A stretch of DNA of 23,846 bases from Paludibacter sp. (GCA_009787075.1 WRGS01000230.1:1-23846); one strand, 5' to 3'. Shown: positions 7,882-16,078, numbered from the stretch's first letter. The notes: generated from the letters alone by a model not told the origin. Numbers and translations: made by a program.

Positions 7882-7911
7882 TAAGTGAGTTACAATGCAC
7901 TTACTTTTATT
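7882..7911 (+). terminator. Weak candidate terminator after tRNA-His
   Basis: TAAGTG (7882-7887) pairs with CACTTA (7898-7903) around a 10-nt loop and is followed by CTTTTATT. The stem is only 6 bp and GC-poor, so efficiency would be low. It lies 16 nt after the tRNA. A second short dyad, TGTAGTT-TC-AACTACA (7931-7946), follows but lacks a T-run. Confidence 0.3.
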
Positions 7912-7993
7912 AAGCATATTTTTAACGCTATGTAGTTTCAACTACAATAACCAAAATTTTAAAAATTTGCTTTCATATTTCAAAAAAAAATAT

Positions 7994-8001
7994 TAATTTT
8001 G
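7994..8001 (+). promoter_or_regulatory. Bacteroidota -7 element for rplY
   Basis: TAATTTTG matches TAnnTTTG exactly. A TTTG at 7966-7969 is 24 nt upstream, a little longer than the usual -33 spacing. The predicted transcript would have a leader of about 100 nt before the rplY ATG, which fits the dyad described there. Confidence 0.5.
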
Positions 8002-8025
8002 CAAACTTTTTTGATAAAAAGAAAA

Positions 8026-8091
8026 GTGTGATGGGAAATGGAACGCTCATTGCTTAATAAATAAAAGTACGTTCCTTATTTTAAGTAACAC
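8026..8091 (+). promoter_or_regulatory. Candidate structured leader upstream of rplY
   Basis: Nested complementary segments lie in the predicted 5' leader: GTGT (8026-8029) with ACAC (8088-8091), AAAT (8036-8039) with ATTT (8078-8081), and GGAACG (8040-8045) with CGTTCC (8070-8075). They could form one interrupted hairpin ending 16 nt before the start codon. Ribosomal protein leaders often bind the protein product, but no known leader family is recognised here. Confidence 0.35.
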
Positions 8092-8107
8092 ATAATAATT
8101 TTTTTTA

Positions 8108-8695
8108 ATGAAATCTTTTAATTTACAAGGAAAAGAGAGAAAAGAAGTTGGCAAAAAAGCCTCTAAAGCAGTTCGCAAAGAAGAAAGCATACCTTGTGTG
8201 CTTTACGGCGGCAGCAAAAACATACACTTTACAGCCACAGAAGGCGATTTGCGCAAATTGGTTTATACCCCTGAAGTGTTTGTTGTTAATTTGAGCATCG
8301 ACAAAACAAAAACGCACGCAATTGTCAAAGAAATTCAATTTCACCCTGTCAGTGACAAAATTTTACACGTTGACTTTTTGGAAGTATTTGAAGATAAGGC
8401 TGTTGTTGTTGAATTGCCTGTCAAACTCAAAGGACTTGCACAAGGAGTTCGCGCAGGTGGTAAATTGAGTTTGGAAATGCGCAAACTGCGCGTAAAAGGG
8501 CTTTACACAAAAATACCAGAAAATATTACCATCGATGTAACCGACCTTGCTTTGGGAAAATCAATTCAGGTAGGAAAAGTTTCTGTTACTGATTTGGAAA
8601 TTCTCAACGCTAAAAACGCTGTTGTTGCACAGGTTAAACTCACACGCGCCGCTCGCGGTGCAGCCGCGGCTGCCAACGAACAGAAAGCAGAATAA
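8108..8695 (+). CDS. rplY: Ribosomal protein bL25 (Ctc form)
   Basis: This 195-residue protein is the long two-domain form of bL25. Residues about 1-90 form the 5S rRNA-binding domain (KERKEVGKKASKAVRKEESIPCVLYG, then IQFHPVSDKILHVDF at about 77-91). Residues about 92-180 form the TL5/Ctc C-terminal beta domain (ELPVKLKGLAQGVRAGGKL...). It binds 5S rRNA in the large subunit. The tail is Ala-rich (RGAAAAANEQKAE). The ATG start gives the standard N-terminus. It precedes pth on the same strand with a 155-nt gap, a pairing conserved in many bacteria. The gap holds a 7-bp dyad (8763-8782, TCAATAA/TTATTGA) with no T-run after it, and no recognisable promoter for pth. Confidence 0.96.
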   Translation: MKSFNLQGKERKEVGKKASKAVRKEESIPCVLYGGSKNIHFTATEGDLRKLVYTPEVFVVNLSIDKTKTHAIVKEIQFHPVSDKILHVDFLEVFEDKAVVVELPVKLKGLAQGVRAGGKLSLEMRKLRVKGLYTKIPENITIDVTDLALGKSIQVGKVSVTDLEILNAKNAVVAQVKLTRAARGAAAAANEQKAE

Positions 8696-8850
8696 TATTT
8701 AATTTTTAAAGATTTCGTAATTTTAAATTCTATAAAGTTATTCAAAATACAAGTTTTTTTAATCAATAATATCGTTTATTGAAAATAAAACTTTATTTAA
8801 ATAATAAAACAGAATTTGAAATATTGGGATATTAAAATTAGAAATAAAAA

Positions 8851-9426
8851 ATGAAGTATCTTATTGCGGGGCTGGGAAATATCGGAGCAGAATACCGCGA
8901 AACCCGCCACAATATCGGTTTTAAAATATTGGACGCTTTGGCAGAAGCGTCCAATATTGTTTTTGACGACCACCGCTATGGTTTTACATCCGAAATGCGC
9001 GTGAAAAATCATACGCTTGTTTTACTCAAGCCATCAACTTTTATGAATTTGAGCGGGCTGTCTGTGCGCTATTGGCTGAAAAAGGAAAAAATTGAATTGG
9101 AAAATCTGCTCGTTTTGGTTGATGATGTTTCGCTGCCTTTTGGAAAACTGCGCCTCAAACCGCATGGTTCAAATGCAGGACACAACGGATTAGGTAATAT
9201 TCAAGATGTTCTTGGAACTCAAAATTATGCTCGCCTGCGCTTTGGCATCGGCTCTGATTTCCCGCGCGGTGGACAAATTAATTACGTTTTAGGCGAATGG
9301 ACTGCCGACGAAGCATCTGCCCTACCCTGCCACATCAACACGGCTATCGAAATCATAAAAAGTTTCGTCCTTGCAGGCACAAACCTGACAATGACGAAAT
9401 TTAATAAAAAACATATCAACGGTTGA
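8851..9426 (+). CDS. pth: Peptidyl-tRNA hydrolase
   Basis: This 191-residue enzyme releases peptides from peptidyl-tRNA that has dropped off the ribosome. The family signatures are all present: GLGNIGAEYRETRHNIGF (N10, catalytic H20), PSTFMNLSG (N66), LVLVDDVSLPFGKLRLK (catalytic Asp at 91/92) and GSNAGHNGL (about 106-114, with substrate-binding N112). Length is normal. The gene follows rplY, as in many genomes, and converges on upp with an 8-nt gap. An exact 14-bp inverted repeat lies inside codons 25-36 and could form a strong mRNA hairpin. The coding frame across it is uninterrupted. Confidence 0.97.
   Translation: MKYLIAGLGNIGAEYRETRHNIGFKILDALAEASNIVFDDHRYGFTSEMRVKNHTLVLLKPSTFMNLSGLSVRYWLKKEKIELENLLVLVDDVSLPFGKLRLKPHGSNAGHNGLGNIQDVLGTQNYARLRFGIGSDFPRGGQINYVLGEWTADEASALPCHINTAIEIIKSFVLAGTNLTMTKFNKKHING
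8925..8958 (+). repeat. Perfect 14-bp inverted repeat inside pth
   Basis: AATATTGGACGCTT (8925-8938), loop TGGCAG (8939-8944) and AAGCGTCCAATATT (8945-8958) form a perfect 14-bp stem with a 6-nt loop. It lies wholly within the pth reading frame (K25 to I36) about 75 nt after the start codon. It is the longest perfect stem I found in the window. No T-run follows, so it is not a standard intrinsic terminator. Confidence 0.95.
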
Positions 9427-9434
9427 TAACCAAC

Positions 9435-10088
9435 TTACAGTTTTTTGCCGAAAGCCAAATCGCCAGCATCGCCCAAGCCGGGAACAATGTACGAATGTTC
9501 GTTGAGATCAGGGTCGATTGCGGCTGCCCAAAACGTAGTTTTTTTCGGCGGGAAATGCGCCGCAATATAATCAACTGCCTGCTGAGAAGCAATTATGCTC
9601 GCAATGTGAATGTGCTGCGGCGTACCTTTGGTAAGCAATGCACCGTAAGCCAACTCCATTGAACCGCCTGTTGCAAGCATAGGGTCGGTAATTATCAGCG
9701 TTTTACCTGTCAAATCAGGCGAGGCGATATATTCAATAAAAATATCAAATTTCAAAGAGTCCTTGTATTTTCTATAAGCCGACACAAAAGCATTTTGCGC
9801 ATTGTCGAAATAATTCAAAAAGCCATTGTGAAACGGCATTCCCGCCCGTAAAATCGTGGATAACACCAATTTATCAACAATCACATCAACAGGAGCAATG
9901 CCAAGCGGCGTTTTTACATTTTGCGTCCTGTAATGCAGCGATTTACTGATTTCGTAAGCCATAATTTCACCGATACGTTCCAAATTTCTGCGGAAACGCA
10001 TCGAATCACTCTGAATTTTCTCACTGCGAATTTCTTTGAGAAACTGATTAAGAACCGATCTGTTTTCAGATAAATTTATTATATTCAT
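9435..10088 (-). CDS. upp: Uracil phosphoribosyltransferase
   Basis: This 217-residue enzyme converts uracil and PRPP to UMP in pyrimidine salvage. The PRPP-binding motif is at about 131-144 (LIITDPMLATGGSM), and the uracil-binding C-terminal segment YIVPGLGDAGDLAFG is at 200-214. RAGMPFHNGF (81-90) corresponds to the RAG block of the family. Length is normal for Upp. The gene has its own -7 element at 10164-10171 and lies beyond the secDF terminator, so it is probably monocistronic. It converges on pth with 8 nt between the stop codons. Its 16 nt up to and including the ATG are identical to those of secDF (TTAAAAAATAATTATG). Confidence 0.96.
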   Translation of the reverse strand: MNIINLSENRSVLNQFLKEIRSEKIQSDSMRFRRNLERIGEIMAYEISKSLHYRTQNVKTPLGIAPVDVIVDKLVLSTILRAGMPFHNGFLNYFDNAQNAFVSAYRKYKDSLKFDIFIEYIASPDLTGKTLIITDPMLATGGSMELAYGALLTKGTPQHIHIASIIASQQAVDYIAAHFPPKKTTFWAAAIDPDLNEHSYIVPGLGDAGDLAFGKKL

Positions 10089-10163
10089 AATTATTTTTTA
10101 ATAAATTTCTTTCTTAAAAATAAAATTTTTATTAAATATGATAAAATCAAAATTATTCGGGCA

Positions 10164-10171
10164 CAAAGATA
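10164..10171 (-). promoter_or_regulatory. Bacteroidota -7 element for upp
   Basis: The minus strand reads TATCTTTG, an exact TAnnTTTG match and identical to the tRNA-His -7 element. It lies 75 nt upstream of the upp ATG and just downstream (in minus orientation) of the secDF terminator. No consensus -33 is evident. Confidence 0.5.
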
Positions 10172-10193
10172 CAAAATTAATTAATATAATTAT

Positions 10194-10226
10194 AAAAAAA
10201 TCTCCTATCTTCACAGACAGGAGATT
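10194..10226 (-). terminator. Intrinsic terminator of secDF
   Basis: On the minus strand AATCTCCTGTC (10226-10216), loop TGTGAA and GATAGGAGATT (10209-10199) form an 11-bp stem with one G-U pair. A run of T follows (10200-10194). It lies about 80 nt after the secDF stop codon and is a textbook rho-independent terminator, the clearest in the window. Confidence 0.88.
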
Positions 10227-10307
10227 CCACACATTATTATTACATATTACCTTATTACATATTTACTTTATAATTATGAGATAGTATTTCTATTATATTT
10301 TTGTATC

Positions 10308-13304
10308 TTATACTATTTCTTTCTGTTTTTTGCGTTTGTTTTGATACATAACTATATCGTAGGCTATTGGTACGGCAACAAACAGTGTAGAATAAATACC
10401 CAAAACCGAACCAACTAACAAAGCGAAAATAAAACCTTGCACTGTCGTTCCGCCGAAAATGAACATCGCCAGCATCACTATCAACACCGCTGTTGATGTA
10501 GAAAATGTACGGCTCAATGTATCATTCAACGCTTCATTCATCAAATTGGCTACGCTACGTTTAGGATACAGGCGCGTATGTTCGCGGATACGGTCGAAAA
10601 TAACTACCGTATCATTTACCGAATACCCCAAATATGTCAGCAACGCCGCAATAAATACCTGGTCTATTTCCATTGAGAACGGCATTATTGTATAGAACAA
10701 GGAATAACAGCCTATAATGATAATTATATCGTGTGCCAAGCAGATAAGCGTTCCCACAGAAAAACCCATGTGCTTAAATCTTATCAAAATATACAACGCA
10801 ATGGCAAGCAGAGAAAGCCCAAGTGCCCAGGCTGACGATGTTTTCAAATCGTCAGCAATGGTAGGTCCTACCTTTTGCGAACTTAAAACATTGGTTGAAA
10901 CAAACTGTTCATAAGCTTCATTATGAGCAAGCAATGGTTTTAATTTATTATAAAGAATGGTTGTAATTTCTTTTTCAACATCATCTCCGTCTTCTTCTGC
11001 CTTATACTTTGTAGTAATACGAACTTGTGTATCGTTGCCGTAAGTGATTACAAGCGGCGATTGTCCTTCGCCAAAGGCATCTTCAAGGTTATCGCGCACA
11101 GTTTCGGTATTTACCGACTGGTCAAATTTTACAACATAATTGCGTCCGCCTGTAAAATCGACACTCCAACTAACGCCGTGAACCGCCATACTTACCAAAC
11201 AAATGACAATGACGATGCTCGAACCTATATAGGCAATTTTGCGAGATTCAATAAATTTATATTTTGTATTCTGAAACCACGCTTCCGTAAATCTTGTTGT
11301 AAAACGTAAATCTTTTGCTTTTTCACGTTTTGCATAAGTTTCGAGGAACATACGAGTAAGAAATACCGATGTTATAAACGAAGTAACAATACCAATTACC
11401 AAAGTTACGGCAAAACCATATACAGGTCCCTGCCCGAAAACCATAAGAATAATACCGACAAGCAAAGTAGTTACATTGGCATCAATAATTGCCGAAAGCG
11501 CGGCGCTGTAACCGTCCTGAATAGCCTTCAATTGCGATTTCCCGCTTTCTTTCTCTTCCCGTATTCGTTCATATATAAGTACGTTTCCATCCACAGCCAT
11601 ACCAAGAGTAAGAACTATACCTGCAATGCTGGGCATTGTAAGCACAGTGCCAAACGATGCCAATATTCCAACCAAGAAAAACACATTGACAAACAGCGTA
11701 CAGTCGGCTATCAAACCCGGAACTAATCCGTAGTAGAACACCATAAATGCCAACACCAAAAAGAAAGCGATGATAAACGAAATCATTCCCGCTTTTACAG
11801 CCGCCTCTCCAAGTGAAGGACCAACAATTTCTTCCTGAATAATTTTTGCAGGTGCTGGCATTTTACCCGAATTGAGCGTATTTGCCAAGTCTTTTGCCTC
11901 CTGCGGAGTAAAATGACCTGTAATTTGCGATGACCCGCCATTAATTTGATTTTGTACAACAGGACAGGAATAAATCAAGCCGTCAAGCGAAATAGCAATA
12001 CATTTACCAACATTATCCCTTGTTAGATGAGACCATATTTGTGCGCCCTGACTGTTCATACTCATACTTACAACTGCGTTAGCCGATCCTTGTGAAAAGT
12101 CATCGCGTGCGCTTGTAATTACATTACCTGTAAGAGGAGCGCGTCCAGCGCGTTGCTGCTTGATAGCATAAAGCGCGTAAACTTCCAAACCGTTTTTTGC
12201 TTTATCAGGTTTTGCCGACCAGCGGATAGAAAGTTCGGGCGGCAAAAGTTCGCGCACTTGCTTGAGCGCAAAAATACGATTAACTTTTGCCGTATCGCGA
12301 GCAAAAACATTTCCAATAACAGGTCCCGCCGACATTCCACGTGTATTGAGCAATACAAATAAAGGATTATTTTTATCGAATTTTACCGAGTCTGCCAGCG
12401 AAGATGCTTTGTCGGCATTGGCAAGTGCAAGTTTCAAACTGTCTTCCTGCGTCATTGGTGCGGAAGTTTTAACAGTTTTGGTTGTATCCACAACGGCAGC
12501 AAGTTGAACGGCTGCAGTATCGGCAGCATTTAAAATTCCTTCATTATTTACCAAGAAAGAATTTACATCGCTGATATTTTTCGAAATTTCATTATAATCA
12601 AATGTTTCCCAAAATTCGAGGTTTGCCGACCCCTGCAACAGTTTGCGCACGCGTTCAGGCTCTTTAATACCGGGAAGTTCAATCAAAATGCGCCCTGTAT
12701 TTCCCAAACGCTGCAAGTTTGGTTGCACAACTCCAAAACGGTCAATACGTGTGCGAATTACATTGAAACTGTTTGCAACAGCCCCGTCAATGTTTTCCTG
12801 CAGCACTTTTATAACCTGTTCATTCGACGAATTTAATGAAATTCTGTCTTTGAGTTCCACTGTACTGAAAATTGTGGCAAGCCTTCCCTGCGGGTCAATT
12901 TGCTTGTAAGCCGCTACAAACAAATCAAGATACGGTTTATTTCCGTTTGTTTTTTGCATTTGCGTTGCCTGCGTAAGCGCTTTTGTAAAATTCGGACTTT
13001 CGTTATAATCCGAAAGAGCGCGTAAAATGTCAGATACAGACACTTCCAACACAATGTTCATACCGCCCTTGAGGTCAAGTCCAAGTCCAAGTTCGCGGTC
13101 ACGACATTCTTTGAGTGTAAAGCCCAACCAAACTTTTTCATTGCCAATAGAATCCAAATATTTGTATTCCTTATCGGCATCGCCATGTGCATATTCTCTT
13201 GCACGTTTATTGTAAGTTGAAGTAACGATACTAAACGACAAATAGTACAAACACACAAGCCCAAGCACAATGGCAAAAGCCCTTATCAATCCTTTATTCT
13301 GCAT
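10308..13304 (-). CDS. secDF: SecDF fusion protein-export membrane protein
   Basis: This 998-residue protein joins SecD and SecF, the RND-like accessory unit that uses the proton-motive force to pull proteins through SecYEG. SecD signatures are the N-terminal helix (about 9-26), GLDLKGG (75-81), a large periplasmic region with a Bacteroidota-type insertion (about 230-400), and a membrane block with VDGNVLIYERIRE (571-583). SecF starts near residue 680 with a membrane helix, then SVDFTGGRNYVVKF (714-727) and SVNDTVVIFDRIRE (895-908). Length is usual for phylum fusions. The gene follows nuoN by 54 nt with no promoter match between, so partial readthrough is likely. A strong terminator follows. 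Confidence 0.97.
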   Translation of the reverse strand: MQNKGLIRAFAIVLGLVCLYYLSFSIVTSTYNKRAREYAHGDADKEYKYLDSIGNEKVWLGFTLKECRDRELGLGLDLKGGMNIVLEVSVSDILRALSDYNESPNFTKALTQATQMQKTNGNKPYLDLFVAAYKQIDPQGRLATIFSTVELKDRISLNSSNEQVIKVLQENIDGAVANSFNVIRTRIDRFGVVQPNLQRLGNTGRILIELPGIKEPERVRKLLQGSANLEFWETFDYNEISKNISDVNSFLVNNEGILNAADTAAVQLAAVVDTTKTVKTSAPMTQEDSLKLALANADKASSLADSVKFDKNNPLFVLLNTRGMSAGPVIGNVFARDTAKVNRIFALKQVRELLPPELSIRWSAKPDKAKNGLEVYALYAIKQQRAGRAPLTGNVITSARDDFSQGSANAVVSMSMNSQGAQIWSHLTRDNVGKCIAISLDGLIYSCPVVQNQINGGSSQITGHFTPQEAKDLANTLNSGKMPAPAKIIQEEIVGPSLGEAAVKAGMISFIIAFFLVLAFMVFYYGLVPGLIADCTLFVNVFFLVGILASFGTVLTMPSIAGIVLTLGMAVDGNVLIYERIREEKESGKSQLKAIQDGYSAALSAIIDANVTTLLVGIILMVFGQGPVYGFAVTLVIGIVTSFITSVFLTRMFLETYAKREKAKDLRFTTRFTEAWFQNTKYKFIESRKIAYIGSSIVIVICLVSMAVHGVSWSVDFTGGRNYVVKFDQSVNTETVRDNLEDAFGEGQSPLVITYGNDTQVRITTKYKAEEDGDDVEKEITTILYNKLKPLLAHNEAYEQFVSTNVLSSQKVGPTIADDLKTSSAWALGLSLLAIALYILIRFKHMGFSVGTLICLAHDIIIIIGCYSLFYTIMPFSMEIDQVFIAALLTYLGYSVNDTVVIFDRIREHTRLYPKRSVANLMNEALNDTLSRTFSTSTAVLIVMLAMFIFGGTTVQGFIFALLVGSVLGIYSTLFVAVPIAYDIVMYQNKRKKQKEIV

Positions 13305-13358
13305 AATTATTTTTTAAAAGATATTTTATTATAATAAATTTAAATTTTAATTTTAATT

Positions 13359-14774
13359 TTAAAAAGTCAGATTTCCGATTTTATCATAAACAACACTCAA
13401 AAATCCAACCACACAAAAACCAACTGTACAAACCACAAGGGCAAGGCGTGCAGGAAAATCGCTCTTAACCGTTTGAATGGGATTGTCGTTTTCTTCCAAA
13501 AACATCGCTTTTATTACTTTTAAATAGTAAAACAATGAAATTACCGTATTTAGCAGCGCAATAAAAACAAGCACCAAAAATCCTTGATGAACTGCCGCCA
13601 TAAAAGCGAAAAATTTACTGAAAAATCCGCCCCAAATCGGTATTCCTGCCAACGAAAACATTCCAAACATCATTACAACGCTCAATTTCGGATTTGTTTT
13701 GTAAAGACCCTTATAATCGCTGATATTAATTTTATCGGCATAATTTTCAATAATCATTACCACTCCGAAAACCGCCAAATTTGAAAGCATATAAACCAGA
13801 ACATAATATACAAGCGAATTCATTCCTTCCGCCGATGCCGAAAGTATTGTCAAGGCAATGTAGCCCGCCTGTGAAATTGACGAAAACGCAAGGAAACGTT
13901 TGATATTATCCTGCCTGAGCGCGAACAAATTGCCTATTGTAATTGTAAGCACAACTATAATCCACATCACAACGCGCCATTCGACAATTATATTTGGGAA
14001 AACTTTTACTAAAAGAGCGAATAAAACAAAAGCGACTGAACCTTTTGAAATTACAGAAAGATAGGCAGTTACGCCTGTCGGCGCACCCTGATAAACGTCC
14101 GCTGTCCAAAGATGGAACGGCACGAGCGACATTTTGAAAAACAACCCGACTGCAAAAAACACAAAAGCCATCACAGGCAGCCAGCCTTTTGAAAACGCAA
14201 GGGCAACATCACCGAAATAGAGCGTTCCGCTAACGCCGTAAATCAGCGAAATTCCAAAAATCATTATTGCCGAAGAAAAAACTGCGGATAAAATATATTT
14301 TGCGCCAGCCTCTGCCGAAGTACGGCGGTATTTATCGAAAGCGATAAGCGTTGTCATTGGTATTGAGGCGGTTTCCATTCCGATAAAAAACAGCAGAAAA
14401 TTGCCCGCCGAAATCATAAAATACATTCCAAGCAGCGTTGTGAGGGTTAAAAAATAAAATTCTCCCTGCTTTATGGGGTTGTCCGCTCGGCTAAGCCATT
14501 GATGTACTTGCAGAAAAATAATTAAAACGCCAAAATTAAGAATTGTTTTAATAATTGTCATCATCGGGGTATAAACGAACATTCCGCCGAAAGCCTCAAA
14601 AGGCTCGCGCGGAATACAGTTTAACGCCGTATGAAGCAACATAAGAACAATTCCAGCAGGCTGAAACCAGCGTTTTGCCTTATCGCCGCCAATAATATCA
14701 ATCAAAAGCAAAATAAACATCACCGCTATAAGCGACAATTCTTCACGCATTGATAAAAAATTGCTGTAATCCAT
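13359..14774 (-). CDS. nuoN: NADH-quinone oxidoreductase subunit N
   Basis: This 471-residue polytopic protein with about 14 hydrophobic segments is an antiporter-like membrane subunit of respiratory complex I. It resembles NuoN more than NuoL or NuoM in length and in segments such as MYFMISAGNFLLFFIGMETASIP, KMSLVPFHLWTADVYQGAPTGVTAYLS (the conserved H/W/DVYxGAP block) and FFSKFFAF. Lysines in K-M-S-L-V-P and in the GSVAF/ALLVKVFP region are candidate proton-path residues. I chose the ATG at 14774 over a TTG at 14798, because it gives the usual NuoN start. It has its own -7 element. Other nuo genes, normally just upstream, are absent; atpH lies there instead. A related antiporter-like protein in another complex is a less likely alternative. 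Confidence 0.92.
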   Translation of the reverse strand: MDYSNFLSMREELSLIAVMFILLLIDIIGGDKAKRWFQPAGIVLMLLHTALNCIPREPFEAFGGMFVYTPMMTIIKTILNFGVLIIFLQVHQWLSRADNPIKQGEFYFLTLTTLLGMYFMISAGNFLLFFIGMETASIPMTTLIAFDKYRRTSAEAGAKYILSAVFSSAIMIFGISLIYGVSGTLYFGDVALAFSKGWLPVMAFVFFAVGLFFKMSLVPFHLWTADVYQGAPTGVTAYLSVISKGSVAFVLFALLVKVFPNIIVEWRVVMWIIVVLTITIGNLFALRQDNIKRFLAFSSISQAGYIALTILSASAEGMNSLVYYVLVYMLSNLAVFGVVMIIENYADKINISDYKGLYKTNPKLSVVMMFGMFSLAGIPIWGGFFSKFFAFMAAVHQGFLVLVFIALLNTVISLFYYLKVIKAMFLEENDNPIQTVKSDFPARLALVVCTVGFCVVGFLSVVYDKIGNLTF

Positions 14775-14882
14775 CTGAAAATATTTACGATTTAACAATT
14801 TATTGTCTGTTAAATTTTCAAATTATAATTATTATTTTAAAATTATATCTAAAAATTTATCTCTCTTTTTCTTTTTGGGCTG

Positions 14883-14890
14883 CAAAATTA
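14883..14890 (-). promoter_or_regulatory. Bacteroidota -7 element for nuoN
   Basis: The minus strand reads TAATTTTG followed by CAGCC, identical over 13 nt to the korA promoter. It begins about 20 nt after the atpH stop codon, so nuoN is probably transcribed separately from the ATP synthase genes. No consensus -33 is seen. Confidence 0.55.
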
Positions 14891-14910
14891 ATAAAAATTT
14901 TCAATTAAAT

Positions 14911-15462
14911 TTATCTTTTTTGATTATTTACAGAAAATTCCATTTTTATTCTCCGCAATTGCCCCGCCAGCGAAGCGTCCCAACGATTAGAATCAACATC
15001 AACGATAAAACCGCCGAGCAATTCGGGCGAGATTACGCTGACAGTTTCAATAGTTCCTCCTACAACAGATTTTATCAAATCAACAATTCGGCGTTCTGCG
15101 GCAGGGTCAAGCGCGGCAACAGTAGTGAGTTTTGCAAGGTGAATGTTATTTTTTTTTCTGTATAAATCAATGTAACACAGGCAGATACGCTGCAATAAAT
15201 TATCGCGCTCATTTTCTATAAGAACATCAATAAATCTGCTGAATACAGGCGATATATTTTCTCCTGCTATTGCTCTGATAATCTGCGCTTTATTTTGTTT
15301 TGCCAAAAGGGGATTCTTCAAAACAGCGCGTATGCGTTTTTCTGTTTCACAAATTTTAGTAATTTGTAAAACTTCTTGATATACAGTATTTTCCGCATTG
15401 TTTTCCTGCGCATACTGAAACAACGCTTTTGCATAGCGCGTTGGTATAAGTCCTTTGTTCAT
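14911..15462 (-). CDS. atpH: ATP synthase F1 subunit delta
   Basis: This 183-residue subunit links the F1 head to the peripheral stalk (b dimer). The N-terminal helical domain begins with the family signature PTRYAKALFQYAQ (7-19). The C-terminal domain includes the conserved ISPELLGGFIVDVDSNRWDASLAGQLRRI (about 145-173). Length is normal (about 175-185). It starts 6 nt after the atpF stop codon, as part of the same operon. It is the last ATP synthase gene on this strand; atpA, which normally follows, is not present. Confidence 0.93.
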   Translation of the reverse strand: MNKGLIPTRYAKALFQYAQENNAENTVYQEVLQITKICETEKRIRAVLKNPLLAKQNKAQIIRAIAGENISPVFSRFIDVLIENERDNLLQRICLCYIDLYRKKNNIHLAKLTTVAALDPAAERRIVDLIKSVVGGTIETVSVISPELLGGFIVDVDSNRWDASLAGQLRRIKMEFSVNNQKR

Positions 15463-15468
15463 AACAGG

Positions 15469-15969
15469 TTACGATTTATAAATATTCATTTCATCTAAAA
15501 GGCGGTCAATCATCGCCGCTTGCTGTGCACTGTCGGTAAGTTGGCGGCGCATAATTTTTTCGGCAATTCCAACCGACAAAGCCGCAACTTCGGCACGAAT
15601 TTCGCTCAAAGCGGCATTTTTCGCGCTTTTAATATCTTCATTCGCCTTTTGCAATATTTTTACGCTTTCGATTGTCGCCTGCGTTTTTGCCTCTTCCACA
15701 ATTTTTGCTTGCAGAGATTTTGCTTCCGATAACAAACGAAGTTGCTCGGCTTGCGCCTGAGCAAGAATTTTTTCGCCCTCTTCCTTAATATTTTCCAATT
15801 GCTCGTTTGCCTCCTTTGCAGCAAGCAACGACTTGTCGATAAACGCTTTACGCTCATCAATCATTTTCACAATTACAGGAAAACCGTATTTGGCAAGCAA
15901 AAAAAACGCTACGCCAAACGAGATGAGCATCCAAAACAATAAACCCAAATCTGGTTTTAATAAACTCAT
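15469..15969 (-). CDS. atpF: ATP synthase F0 subunit b
   Basis: This 166-residue peripheral stalk subunit has one N-terminal membrane helix (about 8-30, GLLFWMLISFGVAFFLLAKYGFP) and then a long charged, heptad-rich helix (about 35-145, rich in A, E and K) typical of the b-subunit coiled coil. The motif PDLGLLFWMLISF is common to Bacteroidota AtpF. It functions as a dimer that holds the a-subunit and delta. It lies between atpE and atpH, separated from atpE by 109 nt that contain an inverted repeat. Confidence 0.95.
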   Translation of the reverse strand: MSLLKPDLGLLFWMLISFGVAFFLLAKYGFPVIVKMIDERKAFIDKSLLAAKEANEQLENIKEEGEKILAQAQAEQLRLLSEAKSLQAKIVEEAKTQATIESVKILQKANEDIKSAKNAALSEIRAEVAALSVGIAEKIMRRQLTDSAQQAAMIDRLLDEMNIYKS

Positions 15970-15988
15970 AAATTATTTACATTTTTTA

Positions 15989-16071
15989 GCATCAGGTATC
16001 AAGACTTAAGACTGTAAAAATTTGAAATTCAAAATTTTGCGCCCTCAAAGTCTTGATGCTTTTATCCTGAT
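15989..16071. repeat. Nested inverted repeat between atpE and atpF
   Basis: ATCAAGACTT (15998-16007) pairs exactly with AAGTCTTGAT (16048-16057). Outside it ATCAGG (15991-15996) pairs with CCTGAT (16066-16071). Between the inner arms AAAAATTTGA and TCAAAATTTT pair with one mismatch around AAT (about 16016-16038). An alternative pairing is GCATCA (15989-15994) with TGATGC (16054-16059). The transcript could fold into a long interrupted hairpin after the atpE stop. There is no U-tract, so it looks like a stability or processing element, or a dispersed repeat. Confidence 0.7.
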
Positions 16072-16078
16072 ACTCGAA

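Noticed and set aside
7931..7946. TGTAGTT-TC-AACTACA dyad as the tRNA-His terminator
   Set aside because: The loop is too small for the full stem and no T-run follows; it may be a simple palindrome.
8763..8782. TCAATAA/TTATTGA hairpin as a terminator between rplY and pth
   Set aside because: The stem is A/T-only with one C-G type pair and is not followed by a T-run on either strand.
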